A stretch of 64,000 bases of DNA. Origin: Rhodobacteraceae bacterium UBA6197. Lineage in GTDB: Bacteria > Pseudomonadota > Alphaproteobacteria > Rhodobacterales > Rhodobacteraceae. Made by a program: the position numbers and the translations under genes. The notes beneath the pieces are model-generated. The model searched no databases and was not told where the DNA came from. It worked only from the letters and a program-made list of their open reading frames with translations. This document shows positions 25,704-34,274 of this stretch, piece after piece. The first letter of the stretch is position 1. The number at the start of each line of letters is the position of its first letter. The stretch is taken from NCBI GenBank assembly GCA_002422085.1, contig DISZ01000008.1, positions 225,168-289,167 of the forward strand, in the 5' to 3' direction.

Positions 25704-26498
25704 CTATTCGGCCGCAATGCTTTGCTTGGGGTGGCCGGCAATCTCGACGCCGGCAAGCGCGCCGATCCGGTCCAGATCGGCAGCAAAGCGCCGCCGCAAA
25801 CCGGCCGCGTCCGCAGCCGTGAACGCCGCGATCGGCGCCGGTTGCGGCAGTTTGGCGTGAAACGCCACCAGCCGCGCCACTTGGTGCGGCGCAATGACCA
25901 CCTTTTGCCGGTAAAGCCGCTGCAACATGCGCAGCGCCGTATCGGGGGCGTCGTGATATCCACTTTGCGCTGCCACGAGATCGACCTCGGGCACCAACAC
26001 CGCCAAGGCCTCTGCCGCGCTTGCCGGCGCGGGCAGGATCAGTGTCTGGCGGGGCTGAAGCCCGGCGACCAGATCGGCAACGACATCAGACCAGCCGCGC
26101 GGCGTGGCGATCAGGTCCTGCGCCATCTCGGAAAAATCGGCCATCGCGCGACGTTGCGCCAACCCGCGCCACAGCATCGGCAGATAAAGATCATAGGGCA
26201 GCAGCGGAATCACCAGCCGCTCGACCGGCCCGCCCAGACGGGCGCCGTAGGCCTTGGCCCGCGCCAGCGCATCCGGAAAGAACCCCGCCATCCCTGCGGC
26301 CGCGCGCCCGGCCAGCATGTCATCGACATGCAGCAAACCGCGCTGATCGGGGCCCAGCACGACCGTGCCCAGACCCGCCCCCTCCAAGGCCGCGCGGCCC
26401 TGCGCGAGGCTGCGCGCCAGCGTCGTCGCCAGCGCGCCGGAATGCGGCAGGGCGGTGAACAGCCGGTGCGCTGTGGCAGGCCTGGTCGAACTGGTCAT
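25704..26498 (-). CDS. Conserved-looking protein of unknown function
   Basis: A 264-residue soluble protein without signal peptide or membrane helices. I do not recognise the family. Visible features: GPDQRGLLHVDDMLAG (about 49-64), the segment VERLVIPLLPYDLYLPMLWRGL (about 92-113), a central LPAPASAAEALAVL, and a C-terminal basic helix region RMLQRLYRQKVVIAPHQVARLV followed by a 60-residue tail. The mix of an N-terminal hydrolase- or transferase-like alpha/beta pattern and a C-terminal helical part recalls small nucleotide-sugar or sulfotransferase-like proteins of Rhodobacteraceae, but no catalytic motif is seen. Transcribed alone, with codon use like its neighbours. Confidence 0.75.
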   Translation of the reverse strand: MTSSTRPATAHRLFTALPHSGALATTLARSLAQGRAALEGAGLGTVVLGPDQRGLLHVDDMLAGRAAAGMAGFFPDALARAKAYGARLGGPVERLVIPLLPYDLYLPMLWRGLAQRRAMADFSEMAQDLIATPRGWSDVVADLVAGLQPRQTLILPAPASAAEALAVLVPEVDLVAAQSGYHDAPDTALRMLQRLYRQKVVIAPHQVARLVAFHAKLPQPAPIAAFTAADAAGLRRRFAADLDRIGALAGVEIAGHPKQSIAAE

Positions 26499-26539
26499 TG
26501 TCTGCCCTTCCGTTTTTCTGGCGCAGCCTTCTTGACGAA

Positions 26540-26597
26540 TTAACCTTGGTTAACTCAACCTGAAGTTCACCTCCAATTGTGGCAAATTTTTGTTAAC
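26540..26597. promoter_or_regulatory. AT-rich divergent promoter region with TTAA repeats
   Basis: Between two divergent genes lie TTAACC-TT-GGTTAA (26540-26553) and another GTTAAC near 26592. The spacing (six bases between TTAA words) is one short of the CtrA consensus TTAA-N7-TTAA, so identification as a CtrA site is doubtful. Confidence 0.25.
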
Positions 26598-26668
26598 TCC
26601 CCGGATTGTCGGAAGGATTCTGGACTTCCCCCGCCGGCCGCGCCACTCTGGCCAAAACGGAGGCCCCC

Positions 26669-27607
26669 ATGAACGCGCGCAAGATCATCATCGACACCGA
26701 CCCCGGCCAGGATGACGCCGTGGCCATCCTTCTGGCGCTGGCCAGCTCCGAGCTTGAGGTGCTGGGCATCACGGCCGTGGCGGGCAACGTGCCGCTGCCG
26801 CTGACGTCCAAAAACGCTCGGGTGATCTGCGAATTGGCCGGGCGCGGCGACGTGCCGGTGTTTGCGGGCTGCGACCGACCCTTGGCGCGTGAGCTGGTGA
26901 CGGCGGAATATGTGCATGGCAAATCCGGGCTGGACGGAATCGCCCTGCCCGACCCGAAAATGCCGCTGCAAGCACAGCACGGGGTCGATTTCATCATCGA
27001 GACGCTGCGCGCGCAGCCCGAAGGCACGGTGACGCTTTGCCCTCTGGGACCGCTGACCAATATCGCCACCGCCTTTGAGCGCGCGCCCGACATCATCGCC
27101 CGCGTCGCCGAAATCGTGCTGATGGGGGGCGCCTATTTCGAGGTTGGCAATGTCACCCCCGCCGCCGAGTTCAACATCTATGTCGATCCGGAGGCCGCGC
27201 AGATCGTATTCCGTTCGGGTGTGCCGATCGTGGTGATGCCGCTGGATGTCACCCACAAGGTGCTGACCACCCGCGCCCGCGTCGAGGCCTTTCGCGCGCT
27301 TGGCACGCGGCCCGGTCATGCTGTGGCCAGCTGGACCGACTTTTTCGAACGCTATGACATGGCCAAATATGGCAGCGAGGGCGCGCCGCTGCATGACCCC
27401 TGCGTCATCGCCTATCTGCTGCGGCCCGGGCTGTTCAATGGCCGCCATGTCAACGTCGAGATCGAGACCGAGGGCCGATTTACCCGCGGCATGACGGTGG
27501 TCGACTGGTGGCATGTCACCGGGCGCGAGGCCAATGCGATGTTCATCGGTGATGTCGATGCCGACGGGTTCTATGCGTTGCTGACCGAGCGTATCGGGCA
27601 GCTTTGA
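26669..27607 (+). CDS. Inosine/uridine-preferring nucleoside hydrolase
   Basis: A 312-residue nucleoside hydrolase that splits the N-glycosidic bond of ribonucleosides with a bound calcium ion. The N-terminal IIIDTDPGQDDAVAI motif holds the Ca-binding aspartates; a VLMGGAYFEVGNVTPAAEFNIYVDPEAA block and the C-terminal HDPCVIAYLL active-site His/Asp are also present. The start at 26669 has GGAGG six bases upstream. Substrate preference within the family cannot be told. It is a single-gene unit followed by a dispersed repeat. Confidence 0.95.
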   Translation: MNARKIIIDTDPGQDDAVAILLALASSELEVLGITAVAGNVPLPLTSKNARVICELAGRGDVPVFAGCDRPLARELVTAEYVHGKSGLDGIALPDPKMPLQAQHGVDFIIETLRAQPEGTVTLCPLGPLTNIATAFERAPDIIARVAEIVLMGGAYFEVGNVTPAAEFNIYVDPEAAQIVFRSGVPIVVMPLDVTHKVLTTRARVEAFRALGTRPGHAVASWTDFFERYDMAKYGSEGAPLHDPCVIAYLLRPGLFNGRHVNVEIETEGRFTRGMTVVDWWHVTGREANAMFIGDVDADGFYALLTERIGQL

Positions 27608-27638
27608 AAGACCAGCCGCGGCGCGGGGGCCGGGGTCG

Positions 27639-27680
27639 GAGCCTCCGGCGGGAGTATTTGTACCAAAAAGAAGCCGAAAG
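27639..27680 (+). repeat. Dispersed intergenic repeat, type B copy
   Basis: GCCTCCGGCGGGAGTATTT core with a longer tail GTACCAAAAAGAAGCCGAAAG. This type-B tail (AGTATTT ... CCAAAAAGAAG) recurs at 39155 and, in minus orientation, at 24473 and 35528. Confidence 0.75.
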
Positions 27681-27797
27681 GTCGCGGGTCGATCCGGCCC
27701 GGCCGGCGCGCTTTGGCGCCCTTTGGTGGTTTTGGCGGTTGGGGTCGGCGGCTCGGCACCCTATCTGAGGGGTTGATCCCGGTGGTGGAGGACCGCA

Positions 27798-29219
27798 ATG
27801 AAGATACGGTTTGACAATTCCTATGCGCGCCTGCCCGAGCGGTTCTTTGCGCGGCAGGCGCCGACGCCGGTGGCGGCGCCCGGGCTGGTGGCGCTGAACA
27901 CCGGCTTGGCGGCGCGGTTGGGGTTGGATGCCACGGCGCTGGCGACGCCGGGGGCGGTCGCGGTCTGGGCCGGGAATGCGCTGCCCGAGGGGGCGATGCC
28001 GATTGCGCAGGCCTATGCCGGGCATCAGTTCGGCGGCTGGGTGCCGGCCTTGGGCGACGGGCGCGCGGTGCTGTTGGGCGAGTTGGTGGCGCCTGACGGG
28101 GCGCGCTTCGATTTGCAGTTGAAAGGCGCGGGTCCGACACCCTGGTCGCGCCGGGGCGACGGGCGAGCCTGGCTGGGGCCGGTCTTGCGCGAATATGTGG
28201 TCAGCGAGGCGATGGCGGCGCTTGGGGTGCCGACGACGCGCGCGCTGGCCGCCGTGACCACCGGCGAGCCGGTTTTGCGCGAGGCGCGCGCGCGCCCCGG
28301 CGCGGTTCTGGTGCGGCTGGCGGCCAGCCATATCCGGGTCGGCACGTTTCAGTATTTCGCCGCGCGCGGCGATGTCGAGGCGGTGCAGATCCTGACCGAT
28401 CACGTCATCGCGCGGCATTTTCCCGAGGCGCGCGGGCCGCTGGCGTTGTTGCAGGCGGTGGTGGCGGCGCAGGCGCGGCTGGTGGCGGCGTGGATGAGTT
28501 TCGGCTTTATTCACGGGGTGATGAATACCGACAACATGGCGATCAGTGGCGAGACTATTGACTATGGTCCTTGCGCCTTTCTGGATGCCTATCACCCGCA
28601 AAAGGTGTTTTCGTCGATCGACCAGTTCGGCCGCTATGCCTTTGGCGCGCAGCCACAGGTGGCGGTGTGGAATCTGGCGCAGTTCGCGACCTGCCTGTTG
28701 CCACTGATGGGGCCGCGCGAGGCGGCGATCGAGGCCGCCACCGCGGCGGTGCAGAGCTTTGCCGACACCTTTGACAGCGCATGGCTGACCCGTTTTGGCC
28801 GCAAGATCGGCATTGCGCGACCCGGGCCGGAAGATCGCGCCTTGATCGAGACTCTTCTGGGCCGGATGGCGGTTCTGGGGGTCGATTTCACCCGGACGTT
28901 TCAAGGGTTGGCCGATGGTGCGGCACGGGCCGAATTTCCCGAGCCCGAGGCCTTCGATCTCTGGGCGCAGGACTGGCGCGCGCGGCTGGCGCGCGAGGCC
29001 GACCCGGTCGCGGTGATGCGCGGCGCCAACCCGGTGCGCATTGCCCGCAACCACCAGATCGAAGCGATGATCGAGGCCGCCTGCGAGGGCGATTTCGCGC
29101 CCTTTGCACGATTGAACGCCGCGCTGGCCGCCCCGTTCGAGGCCCGATCCGACTGGCAGGATCTGAGCCTTGCCCCGGCCCCGGACGAGCGCGTGGCGCG
29201 CACGTTTTGCGGCACCTAG
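27798..29219 (+). CDS. selO: Protein adenylyltransferase SelO (YdiU/UPF0061)
   Basis: A 473-residue pseudokinase-fold enzyme that transfers AMP from ATP to Ser, Thr or Tyr of target proteins and is linked to redox stress. The YdiU signatures are clear: an N-terminal FDNSYARLPERFF, AYAGHQFGGWVPALGDGRA (Gly-rich), LQLKGAGPTPWSRRGDGRAW, and the catalytic-like MNTDNMAISGETIDYGPCAFLD. GGAGG lies six bases before ATG 27798. The protein ends with FCGT, where many members have a conserved Cys-Xaa-Sec/Cys near the C-terminus; here one Cys remains at -3. Single-gene unit. Confidence 0.95.
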   Translation: MKIRFDNSYARLPERFFARQAPTPVAAPGLVALNTGLAARLGLDATALATPGAVAVWAGNALPEGAMPIAQAYAGHQFGGWVPALGDGRAVLLGELVAPDGARFDLQLKGAGPTPWSRRGDGRAWLGPVLREYVVSEAMAALGVPTTRALAAVTTGEPVLREARARPGAVLVRLAASHIRVGTFQYFAARGDVEAVQILTDHVIARHFPEARGPLALLQAVVAAQARLVAAWMSFGFIHGVMNTDNMAISGETIDYGPCAFLDAYHPQKVFSSIDQFGRYAFGAQPQVAVWNLAQFATCLLPLMGPREAAIEAATAAVQSFADTFDSAWLTRFGRKIGIARPGPEDRALIETLLGRMAVLGVDFTRTFQGLADGAARAEFPEPEAFDLWAQDWRARLAREADPVAVMRGANPVRIARNHQIEAMIEAACEGDFAPFARLNAALAAPFEARSDWQDLSLAPAPDERVARTFCGT

Positions 29220-29284
29220 GCCGCACTTGCGACACTTGGGCCACGCGCGGCGGCGCGCGGCGATCTTGGCCTGTGTTCGACACT

Positions 29285-29311
29285 TTCACGCGATCAGATT
29301 CACGCGATCAG
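29285..29311 (+). repeat. 14-bp direct repeat
   Basis: TTCACGCGATCAG occurs twice with a 14-base period between selO and the EEP-family gene. Confidence 0.7.
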
Positions 29312-29369
29312 GGCGATTTGCACTGAGGGATGGGGTTCTTTTTGCCGCCCCATGCCCCATATAGGGGGC

Positions 29370-30128
29370 ATGAGTCTGCGGATCGCCAGCTACAATCTTC
29401 GTAAATGCAAGGGCAGCGATGGCCGCCGCGATCCCGGTCGCGTGGTCGCGGTCATCAATGCGCTTTCGGCCGATGTGGTGGCATTGCAAGAGGTCGACCT
29501 GCGGCTTGGTGCGCGCCCCGCCGCGCTGCCGGCGGCGCTGATCGCCGCCGAGACCGATTACCTGCCGGTGCCGCTGACCGGAACCGGGCCCGACAGTCTG
29601 GGCTGGCATGGGCAGACGGTGCTGGTGCGGCGCGATCTGCCGGTGCTGGGGGTGAAGCCGCTGTCCCTGCCCGGCTGGGAGCCACGCGGTGCGCTGGCGG
29701 TCGATCTGGGTTCGGCGGCCGCGCCGTTTCGCCTGATTGCCGCGCATCTGGGGTTGCGACGCCGCGACCGGCGCTTGCAATGGGCAGATCTGCGCGCCGC
29801 GCTGGAGGCCGCCCCCGGCGGCGGCGCGATCATCGGCGATTTCAACGAATGGGCGCTAAGCCGGGGCTTTGAGCCGCTGGAAGGGCTTGCCGTCCATGCG
29901 CCGGGTCGCAGCTTTCCTGCCCGCGCACCAATGGCGATGCTGGACCGGATCGTGCTGGGGCGGGGGCTGACGCTGACGCGCGCGGGGGTGCTTGATACCG
30001 CGCTGGCGCGGCAGGCCTCGGATCATCTGCCGATCTGGGGCGACATCGCAGGCGCCTTCGGCCCCGTCAGCGCCCCGACCAACGGTCGCGTCGCAACCGC
30101 CACCCCCCGTCCCACGGCCGCGCGCTAA
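29370..30128 (+). CDS. Endonuclease/exonuclease/phosphatase (EEP) family protein
   Basis: A 252-residue single-domain EEP protein (DNase I-like fold; metal-dependent phosphodiesterases acting on nucleic acids, phosphoinositides or related substrates). Active-site motifs in order: RIASYNLRKC (Asn), VVALQEVDLR (Glu), IIGDFNEW (Asp/Asn) and ASDHLPIWGD (Asp-His). No signal peptide. A slightly earlier ATG (29352) is in frame; 29370 is chosen since the family begins at MSLRIASYN, though the GGGGG before it is close. A C-terminal tail of about 25 residues rich in Thr, Ala and Pro is not conserved. Substrate unknown. Confidence 0.88.
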   Translation: MSLRIASYNLRKCKGSDGRRDPGRVVAVINALSADVVALQEVDLRLGARPAALPAALIAAETDYLPVPLTGTGPDSLGWHGQTVLVRRDLPVLGVKPLSLPGWEPRGALAVDLGSAAAPFRLIAAHLGLRRRDRRLQWADLRAALEAAPGGGAIIGDFNEWALSRGFEPLEGLAVHAPGRSFPARAPMAMLDRIVLGRGLTLTRAGVLDTALARQASDHLPIWGDIAGAFGPVSAPTNGRVATATPRPTAAR

Positions 30129-30214
30129 CCGCCTGCGCCCGCTTTACCTTGCCGCCGTGCGACGCTAGAGCGGGCGTTCGGGCAGACCGGATCGGCGCCG
30201 GGCAAGGGGATATC

Positions 30215-31084
30215 ATGGAAAATCTGCGAGGCAGTGTGCTGATGGTTGCCGCCATGGCCGGATTTGCCATGGAGGACATGTTCGTCAAGACCGTCGCCCT
30301 TCGGATTCCGATCGGCGAGATCATGTCGTTTCTGGGCTTTGCCGGGGCGCTGATCTTTGCGATGGCGGCGCTATACCGGCGCGACCGGTTGCTGTCGCGC
30401 GATCTGCTGGCCGGGCCGGTGGTGGCGCGCAATCTGGGCGAACTGGTCGGCACCATCGGCTTCATGCTGGCGGTGGCGCTGACACCGCTGGCGCAGGCCT
30501 CGGCGATCTTGCAGGCGACACCGCTGGCGGTGACCTTGGGGGCGGCGCTGTTTCTGGGTGAAAAAGTCGGCTGGCGGCGCTGGTCGGCGATACTTGTCGG
30601 CTTTGCGGGGGTGCTGGTGGTGATCCGGCCGGGGTTTTCGGGCTTTGACCCGCTGTCGCTGTTTGCGGTGATCGGGGTGATCGGACTGGCGGCGCGCGAT
30701 GTGGTCACGCGCAAGGTGCCCAGATCCATCTCGTCGATGCAGCTATCGACCTATGCCTTTGCCACGCTGGTGCCGGCAGGCTTTGGCACGGTCGCGGTGA
30801 TGGGCCAGACGCTGGTGCTGCCCGACGCCGCAGATGGCGCGCGGCTTTTCGGCGCGCTGATCTTTGGCGTGGCGGGCTATTACGCGCTGGTCGCCGCGAT
30901 GCGGATCGGCGATGTCGCGGTCATCACGCCGTTTCGCTACACGCGTCTGGTGATGGCGCTGTTCATCGGCTGGCTGGTGTTTGACGAGCCGGCCGACACG
31001 ATGACCCTGCTGGGTGGCACGATCATCGTCGCCTCGGGCCTCTATACGCTGATGCGCGAAGCCCGGCTGCGACCGCGTCGCTGA
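30215..31084 (+). CDS. EamA/DMT superfamily transporter
   Basis: A 289-residue inner-membrane protein with about ten helices in two EamA repeats (residues about 5-130 and 145-285), as in the drug/metabolite transporter superfamily. Substrate unknown; relatives export amino acids or other metabolites. ATG 30215 has AAGGGGA five bases upstream; a longer in-frame upstream stretch lacks membrane character. Eno follows 66 bases later in the same direction. Confidence 0.88.
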   Translation: MENLRGSVLMVAAMAGFAMEDMFVKTVALRIPIGEIMSFLGFAGALIFAMAALYRRDRLLSRDLLAGPVVARNLGELVGTIGFMLAVALTPLAQASAILQATPLAVTLGAALFLGEKVGWRRWSAILVGFAGVLVVIRPGFSGFDPLSLFAVIGVIGLAARDVVTRKVPRSISSMQLSTYAFATLVPAGFGTVAVMGQTLVLPDAADGARLFGALIFGVAGYYALVAAMRIGDVAVITPFRYTRLVMALFIGWLVFDEPADTMTLLGGTIIVASGLYTLMREARLRPRR

Positions 31085-31150
31085 CCCCTTCCTTTGCGCC
31101 GCCCCAAAGGCTATAGCGGGCGCAACCTCACATCATAAGGAAACGCCCGC

Positions 31151-32428
31151 ATGAGCACGATCATCGACATTCACGCCCGCGAAATTCTGGACAGCCGGGG
31201 CAACCCGACGGTCGAGGTGGATGTGGTTCTGGAGGACGGCACCATGGGCCGCGCCGCCGTGCCCTCAGGTGCCTCGACCGGCGCGCATGAGGCGGTCGAG
31301 CGGCGCGACGGCGACAAGGCGCGCTACATGGGCAAGGGCGTGCTGGAAGCGGTGATGGCTGTCAACGGCGAGATCGCCGAAAACCTCGTCGGCGAAGACG
31401 TGACCGAACAGGTCGCCATCGACCGGATGATGTGTGAACTCGACGGCACCCCGAACAAGGCGCGGCTGGGCGCCAACGCCATTCTGGGCGTGTCGCTGGC
31501 CTGCGCAAAAGCGGCGGCCGATTTCACCACCCAGCCGCTGTACCGCTATGTCGGCGGCACGTCGGCGCGGATCCTGCCGGTGCCAATGATGAACATCATC
31601 AACGGCGGCGAACATGCCGACAACCCGATCGACATTCAGGAATTCATGATCATGCCGATCTCGGCCGGCACTATCCGCGATGCGGTGCGGATGGGCTCGG
31701 AGGTGTTCCACACGCTGAAAAAAGAGCTGTCGGCGGCGGGTCTGGCCACCGGCGTCGGCGATGAGGGCGGTTTCGCACCGAACCTCAGCTCGACCCGCTC
31801 GGCGCTGGATTTCATCCTGAAGGCGATCGAGAAAGCCGGCTACAAGCCCGGCGAAGATATCTGCCTTGCGCTGGATTGCGCCGCGACCGAGTATTTCAAG
31901 GGCGGCAAATATGAGATGAAGGGCGAGGGCAAATCGCTGTCGATCGCCGAGAATGTCGATTACCTGGCCGCGCTTTGTGCCGATTACCCGATCATCTCGG
32001 TCGAAGACGGCTGCTCGGAAGATGACTGGGAAGGCTGGAAACTGCTGACCGACCGTCTTGGAAAATCGGTGCAGCTGGTCGGCGACGATCTGTTCGTCAC
32101 CAACCCCACCCGTCTGGCCCGCGGCATCAAGGACGGCTGCGCCAACTCGCTTCTGGTCAAGGTCAACCAGATCGGCACCCTGACCGAAACGCTGGACGCG
32201 GTTCGCATGGCCGATCGCGCGCGCTATACGTCGGTGATGAGCCACCGCTCGGGCGAAACCGAAGACGCCACCATCGCCGACCTTGCCGTGGCCACCAACT
32301 GCGGTCAGATCAAGACCGGCTCGCTTGCACGTTCCGATCGGCTGGCGAAATACAACCAGTTGATCCGCATCGAGGAAAGCCTTGGCGAAACCGCCGAATA
32401 TGCGGGACGTTCAATCCTGAAGGCCTGA
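31151..32428 (+). CDS. eno: Enolase
   Basis: A 425-residue phosphopyruvate hydratase that converts 2-phosphoglycerate to phosphoenolpyruvate with Mg. Hallmarks: start IIDIHAREILDSRGNPTVEVDV, substrate loop GAIVPSGASTG-like segment (PSGASTGAHEA), LVKVNQIGTLTETL and the signature SHRSGETEDATIADLAVA, with the catalytic Lys/Glu region in between. AAGGA precedes the ATG. An inverted pair of dispersed repeats starts right after the stop codon and may form the 3' end of the transcript. Confidence 0.98.
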   Translation: MSTIIDIHAREILDSRGNPTVEVDVVLEDGTMGRAAVPSGASTGAHEAVERRDGDKARYMGKGVLEAVMAVNGEIAENLVGEDVTEQVAIDRMMCELDGTPNKARLGANAILGVSLACAKAAADFTTQPLYRYVGGTSARILPVPMMNIINGGEHADNPIDIQEFMIMPISAGTIRDAVRMGSEVFHTLKKELSAAGLATGVGDEGGFAPNLSSTRSALDFILKAIEKAGYKPGEDICLALDCAATEYFKGGKYEMKGEGKSLSIAENVDYLAALCADYPIISVEDGCSEDDWEGWKLLTDRLGKSVQLVGDDLFVTNPTRLARGIKDGCANSLLVKVNQIGTLTETLDAVRMADRARYTSVMSHRSGETEDATIADLAVATNCGQIKTGSLARSDRLAKYNQLIRIEESLGETAEYAGRSILKA

Positions 32429-32515
32429 GCTTTCAGCTTCGTGCAAATATCCCCGCCGGAGGCTCCCGCAGGATCGATCGGAGCCTCCGGCGGGGATATT
32501 TCAACAAAGATGAAC
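32429..32515. repeat. Inverted pair of the dispersed repeat (copies 6a and 6b)
   Basis: Minus-orientation copy 32429-32466 directly after the eno stop and plus-orientation copy 32481-32515. The arms (GCCGGAGGCTCC / GGAGCCTCCGGC outward to the ATATTT words) can pair over 30 or more bases around a short loop. Confidence 0.85.
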
Positions 32516-32581
32516 ACCATAGACCGCACCGCCGGCGCCCAACCCCGAAGGCGTCGGCGCTGATTGTGTCGGCCCGAACCG

Positions 32582-33013
32582 TCACGCGCGCCGGATGAAT
32601 CTACCAGAAATCGCGCTTGAAATGGCCACTGAGCGCCTCTCGCCTGCTTGCCGGGGCAGGTTCAGCACCGATCCCAGAACCGCCGCCAGCACCAGCCCCA
32701 AGCCCAGCGTCAGTTCGCGCCGGTGGCACAGCGGAGGGGCGGTGGCACTCCACAGCAGCTTGCGGACCACGCAGATATGGATCGACAGATGCCAGAGCGT
32801 GGCGCCAATCGTGACAAGACGCATGGTCAGAGGCAGCGTCTCCCACTGGGTTCGGGCAAGGCCCAGCAGCAGCCAGCCGAGTTCGCCCGCGATCTTGCCG
32901 CTGGGGATGAAAATCAGCGCCGCGCCGGACACCATCATCACCAGAAACGCGAGCGCAATCAAAAACTCCGCCAAGGCACGGGTTGAAAACGGTGCGGTTC
33001 TGGGGGGGGGCAA
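32582..33013 (-). CDS. DUF4405-like membrane protein, start possibly frameshifted
   Basis: A hydrophobic protein with helices at about residues 14-34, 42-52, 64-83 and 100-117, with LALIFIPSGKIAGELGW-like and GATLWHLSIHI (His-rich) patterns of the DUF4405 family, small cytochrome b-like membrane proteins of unknown role. In the open frame the only start is TTG 33013, without ribosome site. An ATG at 33032 with AGAGG upstream is out of frame by one base across a run of nine C (33002-33010 on the plus strand as G); eight C would join them. Either slippage-prone, mutated or a base-call error. The C-terminal 20 residues also look unusual. Confidence 0.6.
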   Translation of the reverse strand: MPPPRTAPFSTRALAEFLIALAFLVMMVSGAALIFIPSGKIAGELGWLLLGLARTQWETLPLTMRLVTIGATLWHLSIHICVVRKLLWSATAPPLCHRRELTLGLGLVLAAVLGSVLNLPRQAGERRSVAISSAISGRFIRRA

Positions 33014-33107
33014 GACCGGATTCTGGCACCATGGCCGCCTCTGATTCCGATGCGCGACCAGTTTACGCGGCGGTTTGACCCTGCACCATCAGGCGGATCA
33101 CATCGGC

Positions 33108-34214
33108 CTAGATATCGGCGGGCGGGCGGCTGATCTGGCCGCCGCCGACTTGCGCGGCAACCCCTGTGGTGCTCGGGCCCGAGGTGGACAGGCCGCGTGC
33201 GACCCGCACCGCGAGATAGGCAAAGGCCTGCGCCTCGAGCATGTCGCCGTTCAGGCCAATGTCTTCGACCGGGGCCACGTCGCAACCCAGTCGCTGGGCC
33301 AACATCACCATCATCGTCTGATTCAGCCGGCCGCCGCCGGTGACATAGACGACGTTGGGCGGTCGGGGAAAATGCTCGGCGCCGCGCGCGACAGCGGCGG
33401 CGCAGGCTGCGGTCAGCGTGGCGGCGGCATCGGCGTCTGACAGCTCCGCCACGGCCGACAAAAGGTCGTGAAAATCGTTTCTGTCCAACGATTTCGGCGG
33501 GATCCTGAAAAAATACGGGTGTTGAAGAAAGGCCGCGATCATCGTCTCGTCCACGCGACCCCGGGCCGCCAGCGCGCCGCCTTCATCGCGCTCGCCGCCA
33601 AGGCGCGCACGCATCAGGTCATCAAGCGGCGCATTGGCCGGGCCGGTGTCGAAAGCCAGAACCGCGCCTTGCACTTCGGGGCCGGGTTGGGCCGGATCGA
33701 CCCATGTCACGTTGCCGACGCCGCCAAGGTTCAGGAAGGCCACCGGCGCCCGCAGGCCGGCCCATCTTGCCGCGGCAAAATGGAAATAGGGTGCCAGCGG
33801 CGCCCCCTGCCCGCCCATCCGCACATCCGCCGAACGAAAATCCCAGACCACCGGACGGCCCAGAACCTCGGCCAGCACCGCCCCCGAGCCCGCCTGATGG
33901 GTGCCGCGGTCACGTGGTTCATGCGCCAGTGTCTGGCCGTGAAAGCCGACCAGTTCGGCCTCGGAGAAATCGCTCAGCACTTCGGCATGGGCGGTCTCGA
34001 CCAGTTCGGCCACCGCCTCGACACCCGGATCGCCCGGCCATAGTCCAAGCCCGGCGCGCAGCACGGTGCGTTCGGGGTCGCTATAGGGCCGGTAGGCGTG
34101 GCGGCCGAATTCCTCGATCCACACGCCATCGGTGCGCAATAGCGCCGCATCGACGCCATCGAGCGAGGTTCCCGACATCGCCCCCACCGCCCAGATCGCC
34201 CCCGGCTTCAACAT
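33108..34214 (-). CDS. anmK: Anhydro-N-acetylmuramic acid kinase
   Basis: A 368-residue enzyme of cell-wall recycling that phosphorylates and opens 1,6-anhydro-MurNAc to MurNAc-6-phosphate. It has the family start AVGAMSGTSLDGVDAALL, GFHGQTLAHEP, and FLNLGGVGNVTW. The start MLKPGAIW at 34214 has AAGGGGAAGG upstream; a much longer in-frame extension to the right runs through tyrS and is not part of the gene. It is divergent from tyrS with 60 bases between them, an arrangement common in Rhodobacteraceae. Confidence 0.95.
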   Translation of the reverse strand: MLKPGAIWAVGAMSGTSLDGVDAALLRTDGVWIEEFGRHAYRPYSDPERTVLRAGLGLWPGDPGVEAVAELVETAHAEVLSDFSEAELVGFHGQTLAHEPRDRGTHQAGSGAVLAEVLGRPVVWDFRSADVRMGGQGAPLAPYFHFAAARWAGLRAPVAFLNLGGVGNVTWVDPAQPGPEVQGAVLAFDTGPANAPLDDLMRARLGGERDEGGALAARGRVDETMIAAFLQHPYFFRIPPKSLDRNDFHDLLSAVAELSDADAAATLTAACAAAVARGAEHFPRPPNVVYVTGGGRLNQTMMVMLAQRLGCDVAPVEDIGLNGDMLEAQAFAYLAVRVARGLSTSGPSTTGVAAQVGGGQISRPPADI

Positions 34215-34274
34215 GCCCTTCCCCTTCAATCGACAGCCCGATATACGCATGCGGGCAATAAAGGGACAAGCACG

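Noticed and set aside
26540..26553. CtrA binding site
   Set aside because: TTAA words are six bases apart rather than seven, and no cell-cycle gene is adjacent; kept only as a low-confidence AT-rich region.
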